Below, in pieces: positions 1 to 7,496 of a DNA stretch of 64,000 nucleotides; the stretch's first letter is position 1, and each line of letters opens with the position of its first letter. The DNA comes from an uncultured Porphyromonadaceae bacterium (GTDB lineage Bacteria > Bacteroidota > Bacteroidia > Bacteroidales > Muribaculaceae): contig CAMWTJ010000009.1 in assembly GCA_947177185.1 (NCBI GenBank), forward strand, positions 1-64,000. The letters run 5' to 3'. The notes below the pieces were generated by a model, which saw only the letters and a list, made by a program, of their open reading frames with translations, made no database searches and was not told the DNA's origin. The translations under genes and the position numbers were made by a program.

Positions 1-731
1 GACTCGTAGAGGTCGGCGCCCATGCCGGCCACGTCGCCCACGTTGTCGCCCACGTTGTCGGCTATCGTAGCAGGGTTGCGGGGGTCGTCTTCGGGAATAC
101 CGGCCTCCACCTTTCCTACGAGGTCGGCGCCTACGTCGGCGGCTTTGGTGTATATGCCACCGCCAACACGCGCGAAGAGAGCCTGTGTCGAGGCACCCAT
201 GCCGAATGTAAGCATCGTGGTGGTGATCATGGCCAGTTTGGCGGTGCCGGCCACGTCCACGCACGCGTCAAGCAGCACATACCAGAACGATATGTCGAGC
301 AGGCCGAGGCCCACTACCACCAGCCCCATCACGGCGCCGGAGCGGAACGCCACACGCAGGCCGCCGTTGAGCGACGTGCGCGCCGCATTGGCGGTGCGCG
401 CCGAAGCGTACGTGGCCGTTTTCATGCCCAGGAAGCCGGACAGGCCCGAGAAGAATCCGCCGGTGAGAAACGCTACCGGCACCCAGGGGTTCTGAAGCTG
501 AAAACCATAGGCCATAACGGCGAACAGCACTACCAGGCACGCAAACACGCAGCCCACAATCTTGTATTGCTGCTTGAGATAGGACATCGCACCCTTGCGC
601 ACGTGCGACGCTATGCGCTTCATGGTGTCGGTGCCTTCACTCTCGCCCATCATCTGGCGGTAAAAATACCATGCGAGCGCGAGCGCCGCGACTGCGGCGG
701 CAGGCACAAGCCAAAACACAGGAGTAATCAT
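1..731 (-). CDS. hppA: Membrane-bound ion-translocating pyrophosphatase, N-terminal part
   Basis: Pumps H+ or Na+ across the inner membrane using pyrophosphate hydrolysis. Only the first 243 residues are present; the gene runs off the left edge with no stop. The protein starts with hydrophobic helices (residues 3-22, 59-77, 84-102, 132-158). It carries the family signatures GGIYTKAADVGADLVGKVE (about 190-209) and DDPRNPATIADNVGDNVGD (about 215-233), which bind Mg-pyrophosphate. The ATG at 731 follows a canonical promoter at 771-802. The residues that decide ion choice and K+ dependence lie outside the window, so these cannot be called. Family assignment is very secure. Confidence 0.95.
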   Translation of the reverse strand, partial: MITPVFWLVPAAAVAALALAWYFYRQMMGESEGTDTMKRIASHVRKGAMSYLKQQYKIVGCVFACLVVLFAVMAYGFQLQNPWVPVAFLTGGFFSGLSGFLGMKTATYASARTANAARTSLNGGLRVAFRSGAVMGLVVVGLGLLDISFWYVLLDACVDVAGTAKLAMITTTMLTFGMGASTQALFARVGGGIYTKAADVGADLVGKVEAGIPEDDPRNPATIADNVGDNVGDVAGMGADLYE

Positions 732-770
732 ATAAGTCTGACGATTTAAGGTTTTATTGATTTCACGCAT

Positions 771-802
771 CAAAGTTACTCAAAAACCGCCGAACCACCA
801 AA
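771..802 (-). promoter_or_regulatory. Bacteroidota promoter of hppA
   Basis: On the minus strand TTTG (799-802) is followed after 20 bases by TAACTTTG (771-778), an exact match to the Bacteroidota housekeeping promoter. It lies about 40 bases upstream of the hppA start and directly after the ureD terminator. Confidence 0.85.
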
Positions 803-807
803 CCCCC

Positions 808-837
808 GAAAAAGAATTAAGCCCCTCGACGGAGCTT
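808..837 (-). terminator. Terminator of the urease operon (after ureD)
   Basis: Reading the minus strand, a 7-bp stem AAGCTCC/GGGGCTT with loop GTCGA is followed by AATTCTTTTT. It lies about 20 bases beyond the ureD stop and ends the ureABCEFGD transcript just before the hppA promoter. Confidence 0.7.
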
Positions 838-857
838 GATTCTATAAGTTTCAGGTG

Positions 858-1805
858 TCAGCGCCAGGGAAACTCGGGCGGGAGCGGACGGTGCTTGACT
901 GCAAGCCGCACACGCGAACAGAATTCGCGCACCACGGCTTTCACCGGGCCCGGCTCCATGCCCAGCACCTTGAACAGCAGCCCGGCGCCCGAAGGCAGGC
1001 GTGTGATGCCCGCGGCCAGATGCCGCTCGCGGTCTATGAATGGCTCTGTGGCGTCGTACACGGCGGCAGCCTTGTCGGGCGGAGTCACCACTATCACATT
1101 GGCAAACACGTCGTAGCCGCCCATTATGCCGAGCCGGCGCACAGGCACACGCGCGGGGTCTATCACGAATTTCTCGCGGAACAGCGGCTCGCCGTCAGGA
1201 CGTTCGGCATGGCTGCACACCGAAAGCACGTCGTAGGCAAACAGTTCGCCGTCCTTGTAGTATTTTCTGCCGCCCATGTATATTTCGGAATAAAACAGCG
1301 TGGCCGATGGGTCGGCCACTATGCGCGTGTCGCATATGAAACGCGTGTGCCGGCAGGGTATCACCGGCTCCGGCAGATACTCCAGATAGCTGTCGGCCTC
1401 GAGAGTGAACTCCTGCGTCATGCCCGAGTAATTGCGGCGCATCTCGGCCAGCTTGGTGGCTGCACCCGTGCTTATAAACGCCATGGAGCCGCGGCGCATG
1501 GTGAAGCGCTGCACGTAGCGGTCGCCGTCCACGTTGGGGCCTCCGCTCGAGAGAATGTAGACGCACGGCATGTCGGGCATTTCTTCGTCGAAATACAATT
1601 CCTGCTGCACGATAAGCGGAGCGCGACGGTCAAGCTCGCGCAATATGCTGCGTCCCTCCTTGTTCAGCTCGAAACCGAGATTGAGATAGCCGTGCTTGCC
1701 CGGGCAGCCCACATACATGGCGTCGGGCTGCGCCAGATAAGGCTGCATTTCGGGAGCGGAGTCGAAATCGACCGCCGGCGCGTCAGAGTATTGTCGTTGA
1801 TTCAT
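858..1805 (-). CDS. ureD: Urease accessory protein UreD
   Basis: UreD (UreH) binds apo-urease and, with UreF and UreG, forms the complex that delivers nickel to the active site. The 315-residue protein is of normal to slightly long size for the family. It has the usual beta-rich core with a conserved stretch around TGAATKLAEM (about 113-122), YLEYLPEPVIPC (about 141-152) and LFYSEIYMGGRKY (about 169-181). It is the last gene of ureABCEFGD, 30 bases after ureG. The terminator at 808-837 follows. Placement at the operon's end is like Sporosarcina-type urease clusters. Confidence 0.93.
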   Translation of the reverse strand: MNQRQYSDAPAVDFDSAPEMQPYLAQPDAMYVGCPGKHGYLNLGFELNKEGRSILRELDRRAPLIVQQELYFDEEMPDMPCVYILSSGGPNVDGDRYVQRFTMRRGSMAFISTGAATKLAEMRRNYSGMTQEFTLEADSYLEYLPEPVIPCRHTRFICDTRIVADPSATLFYSEIYMGGRKYYKDGELFAYDVLSVCSHAERPDGEPLFREKFVIDPARVPVRRLGIMGGYDVFANVIVVTPPDKAAAVYDATEPFIDRERHLAAGITRLPSGAGLLFKVLGMEPGPVKAVVREFCSRVRLAVKHRPLPPEFPWR

Positions 1806-1835
1806 GCCGTGCGTATTATGGTTTTGGGGGTGGTG

Positions 1836-2456
1836 TTATTTTACTTTGTCGAACAGAGCCATCTTGAAGAGCAGGTCCACAAGCTCATCAATACCTTCTC
1901 CCGTCAGGCTGTTTGTAAACACAAACGGCTTGCCGGGGCGCATCAGCCTTGAGTCGTGGTCCATCACCTCAAGACTGGCGTGCACGTAGGGCGCGAGGTC
2001 GGTCTTGTTGATTACCAGGATATCGCTCTGCGAGATGCCGGGACCGTCCTTGCGGGGAATCTTGTCGCCTGCGGCCACGTCTATCACATAAATGAAGAAA
2101 TCCACAAGAGCCGGGCTGAAAGTGAGCGTAAGATTGTCGCCTCCGCTTTCTATGAGCACCACGTCGGCATCCGGGAACTTTGCTTCCATTTCCTCCACGG
2201 CCGCGATATTCATGGACGGGTCCTCGCGCACAGCCGTATGCGGGCACGCGCCGGTTTCCACTCCTATTATGCGGTCCTCCATCAGCACGCCTTTCAGGGT
2301 GCGGCGCACGTGTTTGGCGTCCTCGGTGGTCACGATGTCGTTGGTGATTATAAGCACACTCATGCCTTTGTCCATAAGTTTGGGGGTGATGGCTTCGATA
2401 AGTGCTGTCTTGCCGGAGCCCACGGGGCCGCCGACGCCTATTCTGCATGTAGACAT
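1836..2456 (-). CDS. ureG: Urease accessory GTPase UreG
   Basis: SIMIBI-class GTPase that uses GTP hydrolysis to hand nickel to urease. The P-loop GGPVGSGKT is at residues 9-17, the metal-binding C71-P-H73 motif follows, and ESGGDNL and the NKTD nucleotide-specificity motif are present. At 206 residues it has standard length and no added His-rich N-terminus, so nickel storage probably rests on UreE. It lies 85 bases after ureF. A small 5-bp hairpin (GGCCTCAGGGCC core, near 2480) lies in that gap. Confidence 0.97.
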   Translation of the reverse strand: MSTCRIGVGGPVGSGKTALIEAITPKLMDKGMSVLIITNDIVTTEDAKHVRRTLKGVLMEDRIIGVETGACPHTAVREDPSMNIAAVEEMEAKFPDADVVLIESGGDNLTLTFSPALVDFFIYVIDVAAGDKIPRKDGPGISQSDILVINKTDLAPYVHASLEVMDHDSRLMRPGKPFVFTNSLTGEGIDELVDLLFKMALFDKVK

Positions 2457-2541
2457 AATGCGATAGTTATTGTTATTTCGGCCCTGAGGCCGGATGGTTG
2501 TTTATGTGTATTGTCTTAATTTAAACATAGCGGGATGCCGT

Positions 2542-3222
2542 TCAGTTCATGAACATGCGCATATTGCCTTTTTCGTGCAGCGACGCAAGTATATCCATTT
2601 CAGGCACAAAGGCGTTCATGCCGTCGAGGGTCATGTCGCGAGCCTGCTCGTACATAGCATCAGTTTCGCCTGCAAGACTGTAGAGTATGCCCTGCGTGTC
2701 GTAGTGCGACACACGCACACAGCGCAGCGCAGCGCTCACCACCATATTGGCCACGCCGTACTGGTGCGACGCATACAGCTCGCGCTCGCCGAGGCCTGCG
2801 GCGGCAAAAGCCAGCCCCTGCGCCACGGGATAACACCCAGGGGTGCGCTCAGCCTTTATGTCGGAGAGCCATCGGCCTATGAGTGTGTCGTCGCCCCACA
2901 GATGCACGCCGAGTTCGGCCAACTTCTTGCCCATGCGGCGGAGCATCAGCCGGGCCTCGTGGTTCATCTTGAAACGCATCAGAGCTTGGTCGGCCGCCAC
3001 CACGGCCGCGTAATCGCCGGCCAATGCCGCCCGGTGGGCGAGCAAAGCGGCCACGCCGTCGCTGAAAGCAGCCTGCAGCACAGCCGAGCGCGTGTACTGC
3101 GCAAGCGATTCGGCATCGTGCACAAGCCCGAGGCCGGCAGCCGTTTCAAGGCCGTTGGAAAAAGAGAAGGTACCTACCGGGAAGGTGGCGTCGGAAAACT
3201 GCAGCAGGGGCAATACGTTCAT
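2542..3222 (-). CDS. ureF: Urease accessory protein UreF
   Basis: UreF bridges UreD and UreG and acts in GTPase gating during urease activation. I chose the ATG at 3222 because the protein then begins MNVLPLLQFSDATFPVGTFS, the standard UreF N-terminus (SD..FPxGxFxxSxGLE). An upstream in-frame extension to 3336 would run into ureE and has no UreF similarity. The protein is 226 residues, all-helical by composition. It lies 55 bases after ureE in the operon. Confidence 0.93.
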   Translation of the reverse strand: MNVLPLLQFSDATFPVGTFSFSNGLETAAGLGLVHDAESLAQYTRSAVLQAAFSDGVAALLAHRAALAGDYAAVVAADQALMRFKMNHEARLMLRRMGKKLAELGVHLWGDDTLIGRWLSDIKAERTPGCYPVAQGLAFAAAGLGERELYASHQYGVANMVVSAALRCVRVSHYDTQGILYSLAGETDAMYEQARDMTLDGMNAFVPEMDILASLHEKGNMRMFMN

Positions 3223-3277
3223 GGCTGTATCTTTTCGGAGGATGGAACTGACTGAGTCGGAAGCTGAGCGTGCATAC

Positions 3278-3832
3278 TCAATGCACGTGGCTGTGGCTTT
3301 CGTGGCCGGCACCGCCGAACAGACGGCGCACCTCATGAGGCGCCATGTAAGGAATCACCTCGCTGCCTTCCACGAATTCGTACGTGATATCGTCGATATT
3401 GTGTGTGTCCATCACGCTCAGCATCACTTTGCGGTCTACTGTCATGGGCACATACACTTTGGTGCCCTTCACCACCGCCGGCCAGTGCTGATTGCCTATG
3501 GCGTGGCCCAGCTCGAGAGATATACGTATGATTTCCTCGGCCGGCAGACCTTTGAGCCTGGCGAGGTCCACCACCAGCACGGGGCTGAGCTTCAGGCGCA
3601 ACACGGCCGCCGAATTCTTATCGGCATCATAAGCTATGATATCGCCGTCGGCCACCTGACGCCGGCCCGACAGAGCCACCGGGTACTCGTGGCCGTGCTC
3701 GTCGACTGCAAGAAAGCGCGTCTTCTGAGCGGTCCACTGGTCAAGAAAAATATTGTGCACATGGGCGTCCTTGAGTTTTTCGGCCCACTCGGGGGTATTG
3801 GCATTGCCTATTATTGCGGTTATTACATCCAT
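3278..3832 (-). CDS. ureE: Urease accessory nickel metallochaperone UreE
   Basis: Binds Ni2+ and passes it to UreG. The 184-residue form starts at the ATG at 3832 (MDVITAIIGN). An extension to 3865 would begin inside the large hairpin between ureC and ureE and is unlikely. The core has the N-terminal peptide-binding domain and the metal-binding domain with ELGHAIGNQHWPA (the conserved GxxxGNxH interface histidine). The C-terminus ends in a short His-rich tail, HESHSHVH, likely extra nickel ligands. It is the first accessory gene after the structural genes ureABC. Confidence 0.94.
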   Translation of the reverse strand: MDVITAIIGNANTPEWAEKLKDAHVHNIFLDQWTAQKTRFLAVDEHGHEYPVALSGRRQVADGDIIAYDADKNSAAVLRLKLSPVLVVDLARLKGLPAEEIIRISLELGHAIGNQHWPAVVKGTKVYVPMTVDRKVMLSVMDTHNIDDITYEFVEGSEVIPYMAPHEVRRLFGGAGHESHSHVH

Positions 3833-3860
3833 AATGTGTTGAAATTTATTCGGATAGTGA

Positions 3861-3898
3861 AGCAAAAGCGGAAGCGCCGGGGCGCCCCCGCTTTTGCT
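3861..3898 (-). other. Strong intercistronic hairpin between ureC and ureE
   Basis: AGCAAAAGCGG (3861-3871) pairs with CCGCTTTTGCT (3888-3898), and inside it GCGCC pairs with GGCGC, giving about 16 bp in two stacked segments with a 2x2 internal loop. On the minus strand no T-run follows, so it looks like an RNA-processing, stabilising or attenuating element between the structural and accessory urease genes rather than a full terminator. Function is inferred. Confidence 0.7.
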
Positions 3899-3924
3899 TG
3901 TTTTATATTAGGGAGTATGCGTAA

Positions 3925-5643
3925 TCAGCTGAACCAGTAGAGCTGTCCGAGTGCCACCTGCTTGCAGGGGTCGACGTAGGCCAGCACGCCGTTCACATAC
4001 ACGTTGAACGTTTCGGGGTCCACCTCTATGCGCGGTGTGGCGCTGTTGCGCAGCATATCGGCCTTGCCGAGCTGTCTGGTGCCGTGCACGGCATAGATGA
4101 TGTTCTGCGTGCCATAGCCCGCAACGACACCGCTGTCCACCGAAGCGCGCGACACAAAGCGCACGCATGTGCGGGGCATCGCCTTGCCGAAAGCACCGTA
4201 CATGGGTCGGAATATCACCGGCTGCGGTGTTGGCAGCGAGGCGTTGGGGTCGCCCATTTCGGCCCAGTTTATCATGCCGCCTTTTATCACCATTTTGGGT
4301 TTCGCGCCGAAGAACGCCGGTTCCCAGAGCACGAGGTCGGCCATCTTGCCCACCTCTACCGAGCCGAGGATGTCGTTAATGCCGTAGGTTATGGCGGGGT
4401 TGAGTGTAATCTTTGCCAGATAGCGCAGCACGCGGAAATTGTCGTTCTGGTCGGAGTCTTCCGGGAGTTTGCCGCGCGCGTCCTTCATATATGAAGCCAT
4501 CTGGAAGGTGCGCATGAACGATTCGCCCACGCGTCCCATGGCCTGCGAGTCGGAGCTTACCATGGACAGCACGCCCATGTCGTGGAGTATGTTTTCGGCA
4601 CTCTGCGTTTCGGGGCGCACTCGGCTTTCAGCAAAGGCCACATCCGAAGGAATATTCGGGTTGAGGTTGTGGCACACCATAATCATATCGAACAGCTCGG
4701 CCTGCGAGTTGATGCCGAAAGGCAGTGTGGGGTTGGTGGACGATGGCAGCACATTGGCCATAGACGCCACTTTCAGAAGGTCGGGAGCGTGGCCGCCGCC
4801 GGCGCCTTCGGTGTGGTATGTATGGATGGTGCGACCGTCTATCGCAGCAATGGTATCCTCCACATATCCGGCTTCATTGAGGGTGTCGGTGTGTATGGCC
4901 ACCTGCACGTCGTTTCGGTCGGCATTGTCGAGGCAGGCGCGTATGGCCGCGGGCGTGGAACCCCAGTCCTCATGGACTTTGAATCCCATGCAGCCGGCCT
5001 CGATCTGCTCCTGAAGAGTATCGTCCACACTCGAGTTGCCCTTGCCGAGGAAACCCATGTTGATGGGCAGCCCTTCGGTGGACTCAATCATTTTGCGTAT
5101 GTTCCAGGGGCCGGGCGTGATGGTGGTGCCGTTGGTGCCGTCGGTCGGGCCCACGCCACCGCCTATCAGGGTGGTGATGCCGTTGCTGAGGCAGTCGTAG
5201 GCCTGCTGAGGGGCAATCATGTGCACGTGGCCGTCGATACCGGCGGCGGTAAGTATCAGGTGCTCGCCCGATATGGCATCAGTGGAAGGGCCCGTGCACA
5301 GCGTAGGTGTCACACCCTCCATCACGTTCGGGTTGCCGGCCTTGCCTATGCCCGCTATCTTGCCGTCCTTGATACCCACGTCGGCCTTAACGACTCCGAG
5401 CACGGGGTCGAGAATAGTGACATTGGTTATCACAAGGTCGAGCGAGCCGCCTTTGCTTGTGATAGTGTTGGCGGTGCCCATACCGTCGCGGAGAGTCTTG
5501 CCTCCGCCATACACCACCTCGTCGCCCATTACGCGCAAATCCTTTTCAATCTCCACGTAAAGGTTGGTATTGCCGAGGCGTATCTTATCGCCCTTGGTAG
5601 GACCGAAGAGCATATTGTTTTCCTGTCTGGATATTGTTGCCAT
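3925..5643 (-). CDS. ureC: Urease subunit alpha (catalytic)
   Basis: Hydrolyses urea to ammonia and carbamate in the cytoplasm at a dinickel centre. All catalytic residues are visible: nickel ligands H139 and H141 (GHVH), carbamylated lysine K222 in GFKVHEDWG, H251 and H277, flap motif MVCHN with C324 and H325, and D365 in SSDSQAMGR. The flap reads CHN rather than the commoner CHH; asparagine is tolerated at this position in the family signature. Length of 572 residues is normal. It starts 8 bases after ureB, so the two are likely translated together. Confidence 0.99.
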   Translation of the reverse strand: MATISRQENNMLFGPTKGDKIRLGNTNLYVEIEKDLRVMGDEVVYGGGKTLRDGMGTANTITSKGGSLDLVITNVTILDPVLGVVKADVGIKDGKIAGIGKAGNPNVMEGVTPTLCTGPSTDAISGEHLILTAAGIDGHVHMIAPQQAYDCLSNGITTLIGGGVGPTDGTNGTTITPGPWNIRKMIESTEGLPINMGFLGKGNSSVDDTLQEQIEAGCMGFKVHEDWGSTPAAIRACLDNADRNDVQVAIHTDTLNEAGYVEDTIAAIDGRTIHTYHTEGAGGGHAPDLLKVASMANVLPSSTNPTLPFGINSQAELFDMIMVCHNLNPNIPSDVAFAESRVRPETQSAENILHDMGVLSMVSSDSQAMGRVGESFMRTFQMASYMKDARGKLPEDSDQNDNFRVLRYLAKITLNPAITYGINDILGSVEVGKMADLVLWEPAFFGAKPKMVIKGGMINWAEMGDPNASLPTPQPVIFRPMYGAFGKAMPRTCVRFVSRASVDSGVVAGYGTQNIIYAVHGTRQLGKADMLRNSATPRIEVDPETFNVYVNGVLAYVDPCKQVALGQLYWFS

Positions 5644-5651
5644 GGTGATTG

Positions 5652-6206
5652 TTACTTTTTGTCGTTAGCAGTAGGTTTTGCGGATGCGGCCTTGGTTTTG
5701 GCAGCAGCCCTGGCGGCTGCCGGTTCGCCTTCGCCGGGCACCACATAATCGGCCTCGGCGGTGTCGCCGGGTGTGTCCATGAAGCCGCGGTTGAGCATAC
5801 GGCGGTATGCACGGTCGCGCACGGGGAAATACGACGGCGTGTCCTCCGGGCCTGCGTAGCCGTCGGTAAGACCGTTGAAGCCTATGATACGGCGCTTACC
5901 GCCGAAGGCCACTACTTCCACATCCTTCTGCTCGCCGGGCTCGAATCGGATGGCCGTGGTGGCAGGTATGTTCAGATGGCATCCGAAGGCCTGCTTGCGG
6001 TCGAATTCCAGATAGCGGTTTGCTTCGAAGAAATGCAGATGGCTGCCCACCTGTATAGGTCTGTCGCCGGTGTTGCGGACTGTGATTGTGAACACTTGCC
6101 GACCGGCATTGTACTCGAGATTTCCATCGGCGAGCACGACTCCGCCCACAGGCACATCGGCCGAAGGCTTGAAGCCGGGATTTATGTTTTTGCTGTTGGC
6201 GCTCAT
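5652..6206 (-). CDS. ureB: Urease subunit beta with long C-terminal tail
   Basis: Structural beta subunit of the bacterial three-chain urease. The start at 6206 gives MSANSKNINPGFKPSADVPV, close to where typical UreB proteins begin. The core (to about residue 117) holds the conserved QVGSHLHFFEAN and GFNGL segments. The protein then continues for about 67 residues with an aromatic/Arg-rich part (118-145) and an Ala/Lys-rich low-complexity end (about 160-184), making 184 residues against the usual 100-130. Role of the tail is unknown. It lies 25 bases after ureA. Confidence 0.96.
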   Translation of the reverse strand: MSANSKNINPGFKPSADVPVGGVVLADGNLEYNAGRQVFTITVRNTGDRPIQVGSHLHFFEANRYLEFDRKQAFGCHLNIPATTAIRFEPGEQKDVEVVAFGGKRRIIGFNGLTDGYAGPEDTPSYFPVRDRAYRRMLNRGFMDTPGDTAEADYVVPGEGEPAAARAAAKTKAASAKPTANDKK

Positions 6207-6231
6207 TGTTTCGGAGAGTAAAAGAATAAGA

Positions 6232-6534
6232 CTATTTGATAGGATGGTGGATGGATACCAGGCGTGTACCATCGGTGAAAACGGCTTCTACCTGCAGGAG
6301 GTCAATCATGTCGGCCACGCCTTCCATCACATCGTCTTTGGTCAGGACATTGGCGGCGTCGTGCATGACTTCTTCAACGGTTTTGCCTTCACGGGCGCCT
6401 TCGAGTGCGGTGCTGGTGATGTAGGCCACGGATTCGGGATAGTTGAGCTTGAGGCCTTTTTTAAGGCGGCGCTCAGCTATGAGCCCGAGCGACAGGAGTG
6501 TGAGCTTGTCTTGCTCTTTCGGGGTGAGATGCAT
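6232..6534 (-). CDS. ureA: Urease subunit gamma
   Basis: Smallest structural subunit of urease. The 100-residue product starts at 6534 ([20 protein letters not shown]), the classic UreA N-terminus, and contains [10 protein letters not shown] and the conserved [18 protein letters not shown] end. It is the first gene of ureABCEFGD. An upstream in-frame extension would include the promoter and was rejected. A separate ureA and ureB (not fused as in Helicobacter) is the common bacterial arrangement. Confidence 0.98.
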   Translation of the reverse strand: MHLTPKEQDKLTLLSLGLIAERRLKKGLKLNYPESVAYITSTALEGAREGKTVEEVMHDAANVLTKDDVMEGVADMIDLLQVEAVFTDGTRLVSIHHPIK

Positions 6535-6546
6535 AATCGGAGAGAT

Positions 6547-6554
6547 TAAAGTTA
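6547..6554 (-). promoter_or_regulatory. Likely -7 box of the urease operon promoter
   Basis: Minus-strand TAACTTTA matches the Bacteroidota -7 consensus except for the last base and lies 12 bases upstream of the ureA start. No good TTTG is found 19-21 bases farther up, so the promoter looks weak or activator-dependent. No regulator gene adjoins it. Confidence 0.5.
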
Positions 6555-6619
6555 TCTGACTAATAAAACAAGCCGGAGGCACCGAAAGTTCGAAACGTGG
6601 CCCTCCCTACAGGATGCAA

Positions 6620-6654
6620 CGGGCCCGGACTCCGCAGAGCGGAACCCGGGCCCG
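6620..6654 (-). terminator. GC-rich hairpin after the lpxA-like gene
   Basis: CGGGCCCGG..TCCG (6620-6634) pairs with CGGA..CCGGGCCCG (6640-6654) around a 5-base loop, with one 2-base internal mismatch. It separates the efflux/lpxA-like operon from ureA. No T-run follows on the minus strand, so termination may be partial. Confidence 0.55.
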
Positions 6655-6685
6655 GATGGAGGCAGGCAATTGTGCCTGTTCGGAA

Positions 6686-7474
6686 TCAATATTCGTTGAA
6701 CGTATCGCCCACGATGCGCATATCGTTGGCGCGCACGAAGCGCAGGATGTCGTCGCGTACCTCGCCAGGCTCTATGTCGGCCTCGATGCGTTTAAGCGCG
6801 TTGTAGACCGACGTTCCGCACTGGTATATGTGGCGGTAGGCCTTGGCCGCGTCGTCCACCTGCGCTTCGCTGAAGCGGTTGTCCTGACGCATTATGTAGG
6901 CGTTCACGCCATAGTACGTGGCGGGGTTGTGGGCTATGATCACGTAAGGCGGCACATTGGAACCGATGCGCGTACCGCCCTTGACGAGGGCATAGCGTCC
7001 GATGCGGCTGCGCTCGTGCACAATCACGTTGCTCGACAGAATCACACACTCGTCGATTTCGGCGTCGCCGGCCACGGTGACACCGTTGCCGAGCACGCAG
7101 TGTCCCTTGATGTGCGAGTCGTGTCCGATATGGCTTTCGGCCATTATGAACGAGTCGTCGCCGATGCGCGTGCCGCCCTCGCTGCGTATGCCGCGGTTGA
7201 TTATCACCTGCTCGCGGATCACGTTGTTGTTGCCGATGTAGCAGAAAGTTTCCTCGCCTTTCCAGCGGAAATCCTGCGGGTCGGCACCAACTATAGCACC
7301 TTGATACACTTTGTTGTTGGCTCCCATGCGTGTGCCGCGTATCACGCTGGCGTAGGGCATGATTTCGCATCCGGGACCTATCTCGACGTTCTTGTCGATA
7401 TAGGCGAAAGCGTGGATTGTTACGTCGTCGGCTATTTTTGCCGAGGGGTCGACGTGGGCGAGTTTGCTTATCAT
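6686..7474 (-). CDS. LpxA-like acyl-ACP:UDP-GlcNAc O-acyltransferase
   Basis: Left-handed beta-helix acyltransferase of the LpxA family, which adds the first fatty acid to UDP-GlcNAc in lipid A synthesis. Hexapeptide repeats fill residues 5-190. The LpxA core motif DPQDFRWKGE (65-74) and the catalytic histidine pair H115/H118 in SHIGHDS match E. coli H122/H125. The helical C-terminal domain ends FNEY. The 262-residue length fits. It is not next to lpxC-fabZ or lpxD; instead it sits 22 bases after an efflux operon, so it may be a paralogue with a changed substrate. Symbol is withheld for that reason. Confidence 0.85.
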   Translation of the reverse strand: MISKLAHVDPSAKIADDVTIHAFAYIDKNVEIGPGCEIMPYASVIRGTRMGANNKVYQGAIVGADPQDFRWKGEETFCYIGNNNVIREQVIINRGIRSEGGTRIGDDSFIMAESHIGHDSHIKGHCVLGNGVTVAGDAEIDECVILSSNVIVHERSRIGRYALVKGGTRIGSNVPPYVIIAHNPATYYGVNAYIMRQDNRFSEAQVDDAAKAYRHIYQCGTSVYNALKRIEADIEPGEVRDDILRFVRANDMRIVGDTFNEY

Positions 7475-7496
7475 AGCGTATATTATAAAGGTGTTA

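Noticed and set aside
3223-3336. N-terminal extension of UreF by 38 residues
   Set aside because: The extra sequence overlaps ureE, shows no UreF likeness, and the family start MNVLPLLQFSD is intact at 3222.
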